Shown: positions 52,526 to 61,042 of the stretch, piece after piece | Layout: each line of letters starts with the position of its first letter | How positions within the stretch are numbered: the stretch's first letter is position 1 | NCBI RefSeq assembly: GCF_000719515.1 | Contig: NZ_JOGR01000007.1 | Location: 186,001 to 250,000, forward strand | Source of the DNA: Glycomyces sp. NRRL B-16210 | Lineage (GTDB): Bacteria; Actinomycetota; Actinomycetes; Mycobacteriales; Micromonosporaceae | Length of the DNA stretch: 64,000 bases | Reading direction: 5' to 3' | The notes under the pieces: model-generated | What the model was told of the DNA's origin: nothing | Databases searched by the model: none | Seen by the model: only the letters and a program-made list of their open reading frames with translations | Made by a program: the position numbers and the translations under genes

Positions 52526-53053
52526 ATGGGGAAGATCGAACGACAGGTATCCGAGGGTGTCACCAAGTACTACTGGTACCCCGGCGAGAAGGCCGACTGG
52601 ATCCGGGGCGCTCTGACGGTCCTCGGCGGCGGCCTCCTGTTCGCCCTGACCATCGTCGTCACCAAGAACAGCCTGCTCGCCGCCGTCATCGCCGGCACCG
52701 CCGTCCAAGCGGTCGTCGGCGCCTACTTGGGCCGGCGCGACGCCGCCGGGCTCTCGGAGTTCCACGACCCGGGCACCGAGCGCCGCGAGGCGGTCATCGA
52801 CGGCACCCGCGCGGCCTGGCGCGGCACGCTCCAGGGCCTGCTGTGCGCCGGCTCGGCAATGCTCGTGCTCAACATGCCCCACACCGGCTTCCTCGCCGAC
52901 TGGGTCCTGCCGTTCGTGCCCTCGATCATCGGCGCGCTCGCGCACTCGGGCGGGATGCTCTGGGAGCGGCTCGCGCAGGAGGTCACCGCCGAGGACCCGA
53001 AGGCCGCGGCCGCCGAGCCCGAGGAGCCCACGAAGGAACTCGAGACGGCCTGA
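52526..53053 (+). CDS. Membrane protein of unknown function
   Basis: A 175-residue protein with about four membrane helices (residues 26-44, 50-66, 103-118 and 125-145). The soluble parts are polar and the tail is acidic (EDPKAAAAEPEEP). A charged loop (GRRDAAGLSEFHDPGTERR) lies between helices 2 and 3. The ATG at 52526 follows AGGGGAG; the longer frame from 52346 includes the promoter region. A hairpin at 53062 follows. No family recognised. Confidence 0.7.
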   Translation: MGKIERQVSEGVTKYYWYPGEKADWIRGALTVLGGGLLFALTIVVTKNSLLAAVIAGTAVQAVVGAYLGRRDAAGLSEFHDPGTERREAVIDGTRAAWRGTLQGLLCAGSAMLVLNMPHTGFLADWVLPFVPSIIGALAHSGGMLWERLAQEVTAEDPKAAAAEPEEPTKELETA

Positions 53054-53443
53054 CGCGTCGGGGCCCGCGGACCCCTCGGGGCCGCGGGCCTTCGCTGGTG
53101 AGCCGGCGCGGGACGGCTGCACGCCGCCCGGGTTGGACGGGCGGGGCGCTCGACCGCGGGAGGTGTCGTACACCGCCGCCCCGGTCGGAACCGGGGGGAC
53201 GGCACTACCGCGGGAGCCGCGCCCCGCGCCGGCTCGGCAGGAGAGGGCCATCGGGGTCCCGGGCCGCCGCCGCGGCGTCGAACCTGAGCTCAAGGCGGCT
53301 TTCCGGTGACCCCAGAATGCTGCTTGAGGACCCGAAACGCAAGAGCTTTTCCCTTCCGCCGCGGCGGTTTTTCGGCGTCTTCTCGGTAACGGAACCACAG
53401 CGGCCGCGCAGGTCCCGCCCGCCGCTCCGGATAGGCTTGCCGG
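53054..53443 (+). other. 390-bp intergenic region upstream of map
   Basis: Apart from the hairpin at 53062-53090 I find no gene. There are two weak features: CTCAAG/CTTGAG arms around 53290-53330, and the self-complementary CCGCCGCGGCGG followed by five T residues (53356-53380), which may be a terminator remnant. The map promoter should lie in the last 100 bp. Confidence 0.35.
53062..53090 (+). terminator. Terminator of the membrane protein gene
   Basis: GGCCCGCGG / CCGCGGGCC, a 9-bp stem with an 11-nt loop, 9 bp after the stop. Confidence 0.6.
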
Positions 53444-54340
53444 ATGCATTCCCGTCCCGCCCTGCGCCCAGGCCGGCAGAGTCCCCGCCGGAGCGTCCCC
53501 GAGTCCATCGAGCGTCCCGAGTACGTCGGCAGGCCCGCGCCCTCGCCCTTCCACGGCAGCGAGGTCAAGGACGCCGAGACGATCGAGCGGATGCGCCTGG
53601 CCGGGCGCATCGCCGCCGACGCCCTCGTGGAGGCCGGCAAGGCCGTCGTCCCCGGCACCACCACCGACGACCTCGACCGCCTCGTCCACGAGTACCTGTG
53701 CGACCTCGGCGCCTACCCGTCGACGCTCGGCTACCGCGGCTACCCCAAGTCCTGCTGCACCTCGCTCAACGAGGTCATCTGCCACGGCATCCCCGACTCC
53801 ACGGTGGTCGAGGACGGCGACATCGTCAACATCGACATCACCGCCTTCATCGGCGGCGTCCACGGCGACTGCAACGCCACCTTCCTCGCCGGGGACGTCT
53901 CCCAGGAGGCCCGCGACCTCGTCGAGCGGACCTGGAAGGCCACCTGGCGCGGCATCAAGGCCGTCAAGCCCGGCCGCCAGCTCAACGTGGTCGGCAAGGT
54001 CATCGAGGCCTACGCCAACCGCTTCGGCTACGGCGTGGTCCGCCAGTTCACCGGCCACGGCATCGGCACGGCCTTCCACTCCGGGCTCTACGTGCCGCAC
54101 TACGACAAGCCCTCGCTCGATGTCGTGATCGAGACGGGCATGACCTTCACCATCGAGCCGATGATCAACCTCGGCACGGCCGAGCACGAGATGTGGGACG
54201 ACGACTGGACCGCCGTCACCCGCGACCGCAAGTGGACCGCCCAGTTCGAGCACACCCTCCTGGTCACCGACGACGGCTTCGAGATCCTCACCCTGCCCTC
54301 CAGCGGCGTCCCCGCCGGAACCCCCGCCGGCCAGATCTGA
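53444..54340 (+). CDS. map: Type I methionine aminopeptidase
   Basis: A 298-residue enzyme removing N-terminal methionine. Its N-terminal 40-residue extension (RPEYVGRPAPSPFHGSEVKD) is typical of actinobacterial MetAP-1c. Metal ligands are in NEVICHGIPD (His), NIDITAFIGGVHGDCN (Asp, Asp), TGHGIGTAFHSGLYVPHY (His), FTIEPMIN (Glu) and QFEHTLLV (Glu). The ATG at 53444 has no strong Shine-Dalgarno sequence. Its 3' end overlaps the convergent FtsX-type gene by 53 bp. Confidence 0.95.
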   Translation: MHSRPALRPGRQSPRRSVPESIERPEYVGRPAPSPFHGSEVKDAETIERMRLAGRIAADALVEAGKAVVPGTTTDDLDRLVHEYLCDLGAYPSTLGYRGYPKSCCTSLNEVICHGIPDSTVVEDGDIVNIDITAFIGGVHGDCNATFLAGDVSQEARDLVERTWKATWRGIKAVKPGRQLNVVGKVIEAYANRFGYGVVRQFTGHGIGTAFHSGLYVPHYDKPSLDVVIETGMTFTIEPMINLGTAEHEMWDDDWTAVTRDRKWTAQFEHTLLVTDDGFEILTLPSSGVPAGTPAGQI

Positions 54341-57125
54341 CCACGCGAACGGCCCGCCGGCGCGAATGCGCCAGCGTGATCCCGATGGACACCCACGGCA
54401 GCTCCCAGCCGTACAGGACCGCGAACGGGTACTCGTACCGCAGCGGGTCGTTCAGCGCCTGCCGGATGAGCGTGTACCCCAGGACACCGGCGACCGTGCC
54501 GAGCCCCGCGCCGAACAGCGCGATCACCACCGTCTGCCACATCGCGAACCGCTTGCGCAGGCCCGGGGCCGCGCCGACCGCGCCGAGCGTGGTCATGTCC
54601 TGGCGCTGCTCGGCGATGATGAGCCCGGTCGAGACCGCGGTCGCCCCCAGGGCGATGAGCGAGCACAGCGCCGTCACCAGGAGCACCACGTAGAACGCGA
54701 ACAGGTCCGAGTAGTCGGTCTGGCGCAGGTCCACCCAGAACGCGCCCTCGTCCACGTCGCCGCGGACGTCGGCCCGGACCGCCTCGATGACCGACCCGTC
54801 GACCTCCGTGGAGGTCTCCAGCAGGTAGGTCCGGCTCCAACCCGACCGCGCCAGATCCATCTGCTCGGCCGCCGCCGGGCTGAGGAACAGCTCCTCGCCG
54901 GCCAGCAAATGGTCGGCGACGACCATCGCCGGCACCTCCAGCGTGACCGGCTCCCCGACCTCGACGGCCCGGTCGCTCCCCTCGTCCCACCTGGTGAGGG
55001 TCCGCTCCAGCACCACGGTGCCCGCCTCGGTGATCGCCATGGCGTCCGACACGAGCACGCCGCCCTCGTCCAGCACCGCCAGCGCCTCGTCGAGCCGGTC
55101 GCCTTCGAGTTCGGTGTAGGCGGACACGATCGTCGGATCGCTCGAGCCGGGCACGTCGTCGAAGTAGAGGCTGGCGTCGTTGACGCCCTCGTTGCAGTTG
55201 GGGTCCTCGCGGGCGATCTCGGCCGCCTTGCGCCGCTCCTCTTCGCCGGCGAATTCGAGGTCCTGGTCCCAGTACGAGCACCGGTGCTCCTCGGGGCGCG
55301 TCAGCTCCCAGTTGCATTCGGGCCGGTCCTCGACGGGGAGGTCGCCGGTCCCGCAGCCGCCCCAGCCGGTGTAGAGCGGGATCTCGACCAGTTCGAGGTC
55401 GGTGAGGTGGCGCCGCAGGAGCGGCTCGACCGCGACCAGGCCCGAGTTCCAGTCGGGGGACACCGACTCGTCGACCGCGTTGCTGTACATCGTCAGCGTC
55501 AGGCTGTCCTGCCGCAGGTCGTGCGGGTTGTTCTGCTCCATCCGGACCTGGTCGGCGGTGACGACCATCGACAGGGCCACGCCCGCGGCGACGACGCCGA
55601 GCACGGCGGCGATCGCGGGCGCCGCCGAGCCGCGGTTGCGCCCGGCCTCGCGCAGGGCCATGCGCGGTGCGAGCGGCAGCCAGCGGCCCAGCCTCGCCGT
55701 CCCGGCGAGGATCGCCGGGGTGCAGGCGACCAGGCCGAGCTGGGCGAGGACGATCGCGAGCGCCATGAGCGGCACGTTCCAGAGGGCGACGCCGCCCAGT
55801 CCCGAGGCGACCCCGGCGGCGACCGTGCCCAGGCCGATGAACAGCCACCGCTTGGAGCCCTTGCGTCCGGGCGTGCGGCCCATGAGGGCGGCGACGACGT
55901 TGACGCGGGAGGCGCTGAGCGCCGCCGTGAGCGCCGAGAGCAGGCCGGTGGCGATGGCCGCGGCCACGAGCGCGGCCTGCAAGGTCGGTAGGACCCGCAG
56001 GCCCGGGGTCCGGTAGCCGAACAACTGCTCGAGGAACGGCAGTCCGACCAGGACGAGCACGATGCCCAGGGCCACGGCGACGACCGCGGCGATGAGGCCG
56101 AACAGCAGGCCGCCGGCGAGGACGGTGTTGCGGATCTGCGCGGGGGAGGCGCCGTTGGCGCTCATGAGCGCGAACTCGCGGGTGCGCCGCCGCGCGCTGA
56201 TGGCGAAGGCGGGCCCGGCGAGGAGGACGACCTCCATGACCACGACGACGATGATGAGCGCGTAGATCGTGAGCATCGCGGTGTCGATGGACGAGTCGGT
56301 GAACATGCCCGCGTCGGGCGGCGGCGGGGGCGGGTCGACGACGAGCGCGGTCGCCCAGACGGTCGCGCCGATCTCGTTGAGCGCCAGCGACTGCTCGTAG
56401 GTGAACTCGCCGGGGAGGTCGACGAGCCAGCCGTTGGCCCCGCCGTCGAACCCCGGGGCGATGGCGAACTGGCCCCTGAGGTTCCAGGGGATCTCGACGA
56501 TCCCGCTGATCGCCAGCCGCTCGCTGGCGCCGTTCTCCTCGATGACCAGATCGTCGCCGACGCCCAGGTCCAGGTAGTCGGCCGCGGCTTCGGTGACGGC
56601 GACTTCGCCGCCGCCGGGCGCCGCTCCTTCGAGGAACGCCCATCCGGCGGCCTCGTACACGCCGTTGGCGAGGTCGTAGCCGAGCGTCCCCAGTTCGCCG
56701 ATCCCGTCCGGGGTCTCGACGGTGACGGTGACGCCGCTGTCGTTGTAGAAGCTGTACGGGGCGATCTGCGTGCCGGCGGGCAGTTCGGCGAGGAGGTCCG
56801 CTTCGGTGTGGACGCTGGAGTACGCCTCGTTGAGCGTCTCCTCGTCGACCTCCTTCTCAGTGGAGTAGCCGACCCATTTGCTGTTCCAGTCGTACTGGGT
56901 CAGCGCGATCCCCGGCACCGCCGACTCGACGAAGGCGTCGTTGTCGCCGAGGTAGAGGACGGCCTCCTCCTCGTCGGACAAGTCGATGGTGTCGTAGGCG
57001 GTCGCGCCGATGGACACGCCGAGCAGCGGCAGCCCCAGCAGCGCGATCGACAGGGCCGACCGGCCCTTGTAGCGCAGCGCTTCGCGTCGGGCGATGCGCA
57101 TCGACAGGCGCAGGCCCGCGAACAT
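54288..57125 (-). CDS. FtsX/MacB-type ABC transporter permease, C-terminally truncated
   Basis: A 945-residue permease with an N-terminal helix (residues 20-40), a large extracytoplasmic domain, two FtsX domains and about ten helices. FtsX-type segments include TREFALMSANGASPAQIRN and AEQRQDMTTLGAVGAAPGLR. Cys-rich soluble loops lie near residues 600-670. The last helix starts (LPWVSIGITLA) but then turns into an Arg-rich tail (HSRRRAVRVVRSGRRGFRRG) over the antisense of map, so the final helix is missing. The ATG at 57125 overlaps the ATPase stop by one base. It is probably an exporter in a PadR-regulated operon. Whether the truncated protein works is unknown. Confidence 0.85.
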   Translation of the reverse strand: MFAGLRLSMRIARREALRYKGRSALSIALLGLPLLGVSIGATAYDTIDLSDEEEAVLYLGDNDAFVESAVPGIALTQYDWNSKWVGYSTEKEVDEETLNEAYSSVHTEADLLAELPAGTQIAPYSFYNDSGVTVTVETPDGIGELGTLGYDLANGVYEAAGWAFLEGAAPGGGEVAVTEAAADYLDLGVGDDLVIEENGASERLAISGIVEIPWNLRGQFAIAPGFDGGANGWLVDLPGEFTYEQSLALNEIGATVWATALVVDPPPPPPDAGMFTDSSIDTAMLTIYALIIVVVVMEVVLLAGPAFAISARRRTREFALMSANGASPAQIRNTVLAGGLLFGLIAAVVAVALGIVLVLVGLPFLEQLFGYRTPGLRVLPTLQAALVAAAIATGLLSALTAALSASRVNVVAALMGRTPGRKGSKRWLFIGLGTVAAGVASGLGGVALWNVPLMALAIVLAQLGLVACTPAILAGTARLGRWLPLAPRMALREAGRNRGSAAPAIAAVLGVVAAGVALSMVVTADQVRMEQNNPHDLRQDSLTLTMYSNAVDESVSPDWNSGLVAVEPLLRRHLTDLELVEIPLYTGWGGCGTGDLPVEDRPECNWELTRPEEHRCSYWDQDLEFAGEEERRKAAEIAREDPNCNEGVNDASLYFDDVPGSSDPTIVSAYTELEGDRLDEALAVLDEGGVLVSDAMAITEAGTVVLERTLTRWDEGSDRAVEVGEPVTLEVPAMVVADHLLAGEELFLSPAAAEQMDLARSGWSRTYLLETSTEVDGSVIEAVRADVRGDVDEGAFWVDLRQTDYSDLFAFYVVLLVTALCSLIALGATAVSTGLIIAEQRQDMTTLGAVGAAPGLRKRFAMWQTVVIALFGAGLGTVAGVLGYTLIRQALNDPLRYEYPFAVLYGWELPWVSIGITLAHSRRRAVRVVRSGRRGFRRGRRWRAG

Positions 57126-57844
57126 CACTGGGCCCCTTCGAGGAGCGTCTCGGCCCCGGCCAAAGGCGCGGAGGAGTCCACGATGCGGCCGTCGCGCAGG
57201 AAGACCACGCGGTCGGCCCAGCCGGCGTGGCGGGCGTCGTGGGTGACCAGGAGGCCCGCGGCGCCGGCGTCGCACCGGCGACGCAGCAGCTTGAGCACTT
57301 CCTCGCCGGTGGTGGAGTCGAGGGCGCCGGTCGGTTCGTCGGCGAGCACGAGCCGCCGCTCCCCGATGAGGGCCCGGGCGATGGCGACGCGCTGGGACTG
57401 CCCGCCGGAGAGCTCGTCGGGGAAGCGGTCGGCCTGCTTGGCGTCGAGCCCGACCTCTTCGAGGGCGCTGATCGCGGTCTTGCGGGCCTTGCCCGCGGAC
57501 ATGCCGTCGAGTTCGAGCGGCAGCGCGGCGTTCTCGGCCGCGGTCAGGCTCGGCACCAGGTTGTAGTCCTGGAACACGTAGCCGACGCTGCGCCGGCGCA
57601 GCCTGGCGAGGAGCTTCTTGTTGAGGCCGGCGAGGACGGTGCCTTCGACGAGCACTTCGCCCGAGGTCGGGGCGTCGAGGCCGCCGGCGAGGTTGAGCAG
57701 GGTGGACTTGCCGGAGCCGGAGGGGCCCATGATGGCCACGAGTTCCCCGGCGGCGATCTGGAGTTCGGCGTCGATCAGGGCGTGGACGGCGTTCTCGCCG
57801 GCGCCGTGGACGCGGCTGACGCCTCGCAGGTGCAGGACGGTCAT
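57125..57844 (-). CDS. ABC transporter ATP-binding protein (LolD/MacB type)
   Basis: ATPase of 239 residues. Walker A is GPSGSGKSTLLN (residue about 38), the signature is LSGGQSQRVAIARAL, Walker B is RLVLADEPTGALDS, and the H loop is LLVTHDARHA. It belongs to the LolD/MacB group that pairs with FtsX-type permeases. I use the ATG at 57844 (7 bp after the PadR stop); an in-frame start at 57892 would overlap PadR by 41 bp and add residues unlike the family. It overlaps the permease by one base. Confidence 0.93.
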   Translation of the reverse strand: MTVLHLRGVSRVHGAGENAVHALIDAELQIAAGELVAIMGPSGSGKSTLLNLAGGLDAPTSGEVLVEGTVLAGLNKKLLARLRRRSVGYVFQDYNLVPSLTAAENAALPLELDGMSAGKARKTAISALEEVGLDAKQADRFPDELSGGQSQRVAIARALIGERRLVLADEPTGALDSTTGEEVLKLLRRRCDAGAAGLLVTHDARHAGWADRVVFLRDGRIVDSSAPLAGAETLLEGAQ

Positions 57845-57851
57845 GGTGGGG

Positions 57852-58463
57852 TCACCGCTTCTCTTCGAGGAATTCGACGGGTGTGCGCTCACGGTCCGCG
57901 GAGTCCGCCGCGTTCGGGACGTCGCCCGTCCCGAAAGGGGACGGGGCGGGCAGGTCGGCGCGGGCGACGACCGCCTCGGTGTGGTCGAGCCAGCGGATCT
58001 CCGCCTCGGCGCGGAAGATCATCGACTCCAGGACCAGCTGCCAGGCCAGTTCGGCGTGGTCTTCGGCGGCTTTGAGCCGCGTGAACTCCTGGAGCAGGCG
58101 CAGTGTGGCCGACCGCTGGCGCTGGACGACGTCGGCGACGTCCACGCCCGGGGTGGTCACGGCCAAAGCCAGTTTGATGGTCAGCTCGTCGCGGGGGCGG
58201 TCGGCGGCCTGGACGGGGGAGGAGAACCAGCCCGCGACCTGGCGGCGGCCCGCCTCGGTGATCCGGTAGGGGCGCTGGCCGGAGTCGTTCTCCGGCATGG
58301 CCTCGACGAGTTCGTCGCGTTCGAGCCGGTTCAGGGTCGTGTAGACCTGGCCGATGTTGAGCGGCCAGGTGTTGCCGGTGGCGCTCTCGAAGGCGGCCCG
58401 CAACTGGTAGCCGTAGGCGGGTCCGCGTTCGAGCAGGGCCAGGAGGCTGTGCTTGACACTCAT
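57852..58463 (-). CDS. PadR-family transcription regulator
   Basis: A 203-residue winged-helix repressor. The N-terminal PadR domain starts SVKHSLLALLERGPAYGYQL and contains GQVYTTLNRLERDELVEA and YRITEAGRRQVAGW. The C-terminal dimerisation helices (residues 95-175) are of the Vir_act_alpha_C type. The ATG at 58463 is placed by family length; the ATG at 58517 would include the operator. It is the first gene of the PadR-ATPase-FtsX operon. The palindrome at 58474 just upstream suggests autoregulation. Confidence 0.92.
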   Translation of the reverse strand: MSVKHSLLALLERGPAYGYQLRAAFESATGNTWPLNIGQVYTTLNRLERDELVEAMPENDSGQRPYRITEAGRRQVAGWFSSPVQAADRPRDELTIKLALAVTTPGVDVADVVQRQRSATLRLLQEFTRLKAAEDHAELAWQLVLESMIFRAEAEIRWLDHTEAVVARADLPAPSPFGTGDVPNAADSADRERTPVEFLEEKR

Positions 58464-58473
58464 GTGCAACCTC

Positions 58474-58492
58474 GTATCTCTCATTGAGATAC
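58474..58492. promoter_or_regulatory. Palindromic operator of the PadR operon
   Basis: GTATCTC and GAGATAC are perfect 7-bp arms around TCATT, 11 bp upstream of the PadR ATG. This would cover the transcript start or ribosome-binding site, as expected for PadR autorepression. Confidence 0.68.
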
Positions 58493-58585
58493 CGAGTATG
58501 GCATAGCAGGTATGCACGTAGTGGATACGGGGTAGGTCATCGTGTCGTCGCGCAGGTGAACGGCGGTGTTACCGGGCCCTCGGCC

Positions 58586-58999
58586 CTACTGCGGCCTGCC
58601 CGGCCACGGGTCGGCCGCGGCGACGCCGACGGCGAGGCGCCAGCGCGCCAGCGACACCGCGGACTCGGTGTACCGGTCGAGGCAGATCTCCCGCTCGCCG
58701 AGCGGCCCGGGGGCCAGTCCCGCCCGCCAGGTCGCGGTCACGCGCTCCTCGACGGCCAGCAGCAACCGCTGCGCCCCTTCGGCGTCGGTGATCGGCTCGA
58801 TGTCGTAGCCGGCCTCGGCCGAGGGCGCTTCGAGCCCGTTCGCGTCGTAGTAGTCCAGCAGCGCGTCGCGCCGGGAGCGGTGCTCGGCCTCGAGTTCCTC
58901 GGCCAGTGCGCGCGGGTCGCCGTCGAGGTGCACCGCCGCCGCGCCGTAGGCGTAGATCGCCGCGTATTCGGCCGCGAGGCCGGTGTCCACCGCCGTCAT
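58586..58999 (-). CDS. DUF4439 ferritin-like protein
   Basis: A 137-residue, all-helical protein of the ferritin-like DUF4439 group found in actinobacteria. It starts TAVDTGLAAEYAAIYAYGAA and has EAEHRSRRDALLDYY near residue 37, the kind of EAxH pair that binds metal in ferritin-like folds. The start at 58999 overlaps the upstream lipoprotein stop as ATGA, so the two are coupled. Function is unknown. Confidence 0.82.
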   Translation of the reverse strand: MTAVDTGLAAEYAAIYAYGAAAVHLDGDPRALAEELEAEHRSRRDALLDYYDANGLEAPSAEAGYDIEPITDAEGAQRLLLAVEERVTATWRAGLAPGPLGEREICLDRYTESAVSLARWRLAVGVAAADPWPGRPQ

Positions 59000-59391
59000 G
59001 CGAGCACCGCCGCGTGCGCGGCGCGGCTGGCCGCGATCTCGCCGAAGACCACCGCGAAGTCGGTGTCGGTGCCCAGGCACGCGTAGACCGCGTCGATGCT
59101 CGCCTCGGCTTCGGCCTCGGCGAGCGCCGCGGCGTCGGCGAAGGTCGCGACCGCCTCCTCGGCGACCACATTGGGCAGCAGGAGTCGTTCGAGTGTGGCG
59201 GCGTGTGTCAGATGGTCTTGTGCGATGTCGCTGTATCCCAACGCTTCGGCGTTGTGGGCGAGCGTGCGCGCGGTGTGCAGCGCGTCGCTCAGATCGGGGT
59301 CGGCGATGATGATCGTGGCCGTCTCCCGGGTGCATCCGGCGGCCGCGAGAGCGACCGCCCCGACCAGGAGTACGCGTCGGGTCGTGAACAC
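58996..59391 (-). CDS. Small lipoprotein, helical, partner of the DUF4439 protein
   Basis: A 131-residue lipoprotein. The signal is TTRRVLLVGAVALAAAGC with the lipobox AAAGC (Cys20); the paired Arg would also suit the Tat pathway. The mature part is helical and Ala-rich, with HTARTLAHNAEALGYSDIA and HLTHAATLERLLL. It probably has the same ferritin-like fold as its partner, though metal-binding residues are not clear. The start is a GTG at 59391. The neighbouring rimP gene is divergent. Confidence 0.7.
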   Translation of the reverse strand: MFTTRRVLLVGAVALAAAGCTRETATIIIADPDLSDALHTARTLAHNAEALGYSDIAQDHLTHAATLERLLLPNVVAEEAVATFADAAALAEAEAEASIDAVYACLGTDTDFAVVFGEIAASRAAHAAVLA

Positions 59392-59471
59392 CCACCAAGT
59401 TTCGCAGGCTGCCTTTCCATTCTGACTCCGGGCGGTTAATCTCGGCGAAATGGCCGACAGAAGGAGTGCGC

Positions 59472-59933
59472 ATGGGGTCTGAGCGACAATCTGAAGTGGA
59501 AGCGATCCTGGCTCCGGCCGTCGCGAAGATCGGGTTCGACCTGGAAGGACTCCAGGTCACCAAGGCCGGGCGGCGCCTGCTCGTGCGGGTCCTGGTGGAC
59601 AAGGACGGCGGGATCAGTCTCGACGATGTGGCGGTGGTCTCGAAAGCGTGCTCGAAGGCCCTCGACGGGGCCGACGCGACCGGCGGGCCCTTCGCGGACG
59701 CCGCGTACACACTGGAGGTGTCCTCGCCCGGCGTCGACCGTCCGCTGACCGAGCCTCGGCACTGGCGGCGTAATATTGGGCGCTTGGTGGCCGTGCAATT
59801 CGGGGAGGAGCCCGTCATCGGGCGTGTCACGGCCGCCGACAAACGGGGGATTGAACTAGAGGCCGACGGCGTGCGCCGCTCGGCCACCTATGCCGAGCTG
59901 GGGCCCGGCAAGGTGCAGATCGAGCTGAGATGA
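59472..59933 (+). CDS. rimP: Ribosome maturation factor RimP
   Basis: A 153-residue 30S assembly factor. The N-terminal alpha/beta domain has LEGLQVTKAGRRLLVRVLVD and ISLDDVAVVSKACSKALD; the motif LEVSSPGVDRPL is the strongest RimP signature. A C-terminal SH3-like barrel follows. The start is the ATG at 59472 with AAGGAG 5 bp upstream; the GTG at 59466 lies inside the Shine-Dalgarno sequence. nusA follows after 74 bp. Confidence 0.94.
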   Translation: MGSERQSEVEAILAPAVAKIGFDLEGLQVTKAGRRLLVRVLVDKDGGISLDDVAVVSKACSKALDGADATGGPFADAAYTLEVSSPGVDRPLTEPRHWRRNIGRLVAVQFGEEPVIGRVTAADKRGIELEADGVRRSATYAELGPGKVQIELR

Positions 59934-60007
59934 GCGGCCGATGGCCGACGCAGCTCGCACGCCTTGAACGGTCGCGGTGAGGACAACTCAAGACTTAAGG
60001 AGAACGG

Positions 60008-61042
60008 GTGCATATCGACCTGGCCGCGCTGCGGTCGCTGGAACGCGAGCGCGACATCCCTTTCGAGACCATCCTCGGCGCTATCGAGACGGCGCTGCTG
60101 ACCGCCTACAAGCACACCCCCGGGGCCGATGAGCGCGCGCGCGTGGTGGTCAATCGGGACAGCGGCATCGCCAACGTCCTGGTGCCAGTGTTGAACGAAG
60201 AGGAAGAGGTCGTCTCCGAGCGGGACGACACCCCCGAGGGCTTCGGCCGCATCGCCGCCCAGACCGCCAAGCAGGTCATCCTCCAGCGGCTGCGCGAGGC
60301 CGCCGACGAGGTCAACTACGGCGAGTACTCCGGCAAGGAGGGCGACATCGTCACCGGCGTCGTCCAGGCCCACGGCGAGCGCAACGAGCGCGGGATCGTC
60401 ACCGTCGACCTCGGCAAGATCGAGGCCACCCTGCCGCTCAACGAGCAGGTCCCCGGCGAGAACTACGAGCACGGCAAGCGCCTGCGGGCCATCGTCATCC
60501 AAGTGAACCGCACCGCCCGCGGCCCCCAGATCACCCTCTCGCGCACCCACCCGGCCCTGGTGAAGAAGCTCTTCGCCTTCGAAGTGCCCGAGATCGACGA
60601 GGGCGCCGTGGAGATCCCGGCGATCGCGCGTGAGGCCGGTCACCGTTCCAAGATCGCGGTGCGCGCCACAACGAAGGACGTCAACGCCAAGGGCGCGTGC
60701 ATCGGCCCGATGGGCTCGCGCGTGCGCGCGGTCATGAGCGAACTGGGCGGCGAGAAGATCGACATCGTCGACTGGGACGCCGACCCGGCCCGCTTCGTCG
60801 CGAACGCCCTCTCCCCGGCGAAGACCCTGTCCGTGCGGGTGATCGACGAGGCCACGCGCTCCACCGAGGTGGTCGTCCCCGACTACCAGCTGTCGCTGGC
60901 GATCGGCCGCGAGGGCCAGAACGCGCGGCTCGCGGCGCGCCTCACCGGGTGGCGCATCGACATCAAGTCCGACGCGCATGTGGCGGGCGCCGCGAAGGAG
61001 GAGACCGGCCCGGCCGGTGGCGGCCGTCGATCCGGGAGGTAG
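60008..61042 (+). CDS. nusA: Transcription termination/antitermination protein NusA
   Basis: RNA polymerase-associated factor of 344 residues. An N-terminal domain (residues 1-125) is followed by an S1 domain (GDIVTGVVQAHGERNERG), KH1 (ISRTHP-like LSRTHPALVKKLF and SKIAVRATTKDVNAKGACIGP, in part) and KH2 (SLAIGREGQNARLAARL). The acidic C-terminal repeats of proteobacteria are absent, as usual in actinobacteria. The GTG at 60008 follows AAGGAG. The rimP-nusA-ylxR-infB order is conserved. Confidence 0.96.
   Translation: MHIDLAALRSLERERDIPFETILGAIETALLTAYKHTPGADERARVVVNRDSGIANVLVPVLNEEEEVVSERDDTPEGFGRIAAQTAKQVILQRLREAADEVNYGEYSGKEGDIVTGVVQAHGERNERGIVTVDLGKIEATLPLNEQVPGENYEHGKRLRAIVIQVNRTARGPQITLSRTHPALVKKLFAFEVPEIDEGAVEIPAIAREAGHRSKIAVRATTKDVNAKGACIGPMGSRVRAVMSELGGEKIDIVDWDADPARFVANALSPAKTLSVRVIDEATRSTEVVVPDYQLSLAIGREGQNARLAARLTGWRIDIKSDAHVAGAAKEETGPAGGGRRSGR

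Noticed and set aside
53360..53376. CCGCCGCGGCGG followed by T residues as an intrinsic terminator
   Set aside because: The sequence is self-complementary, leaving only a 4-bp stem with a tight loop, and no gene ends just upstream.
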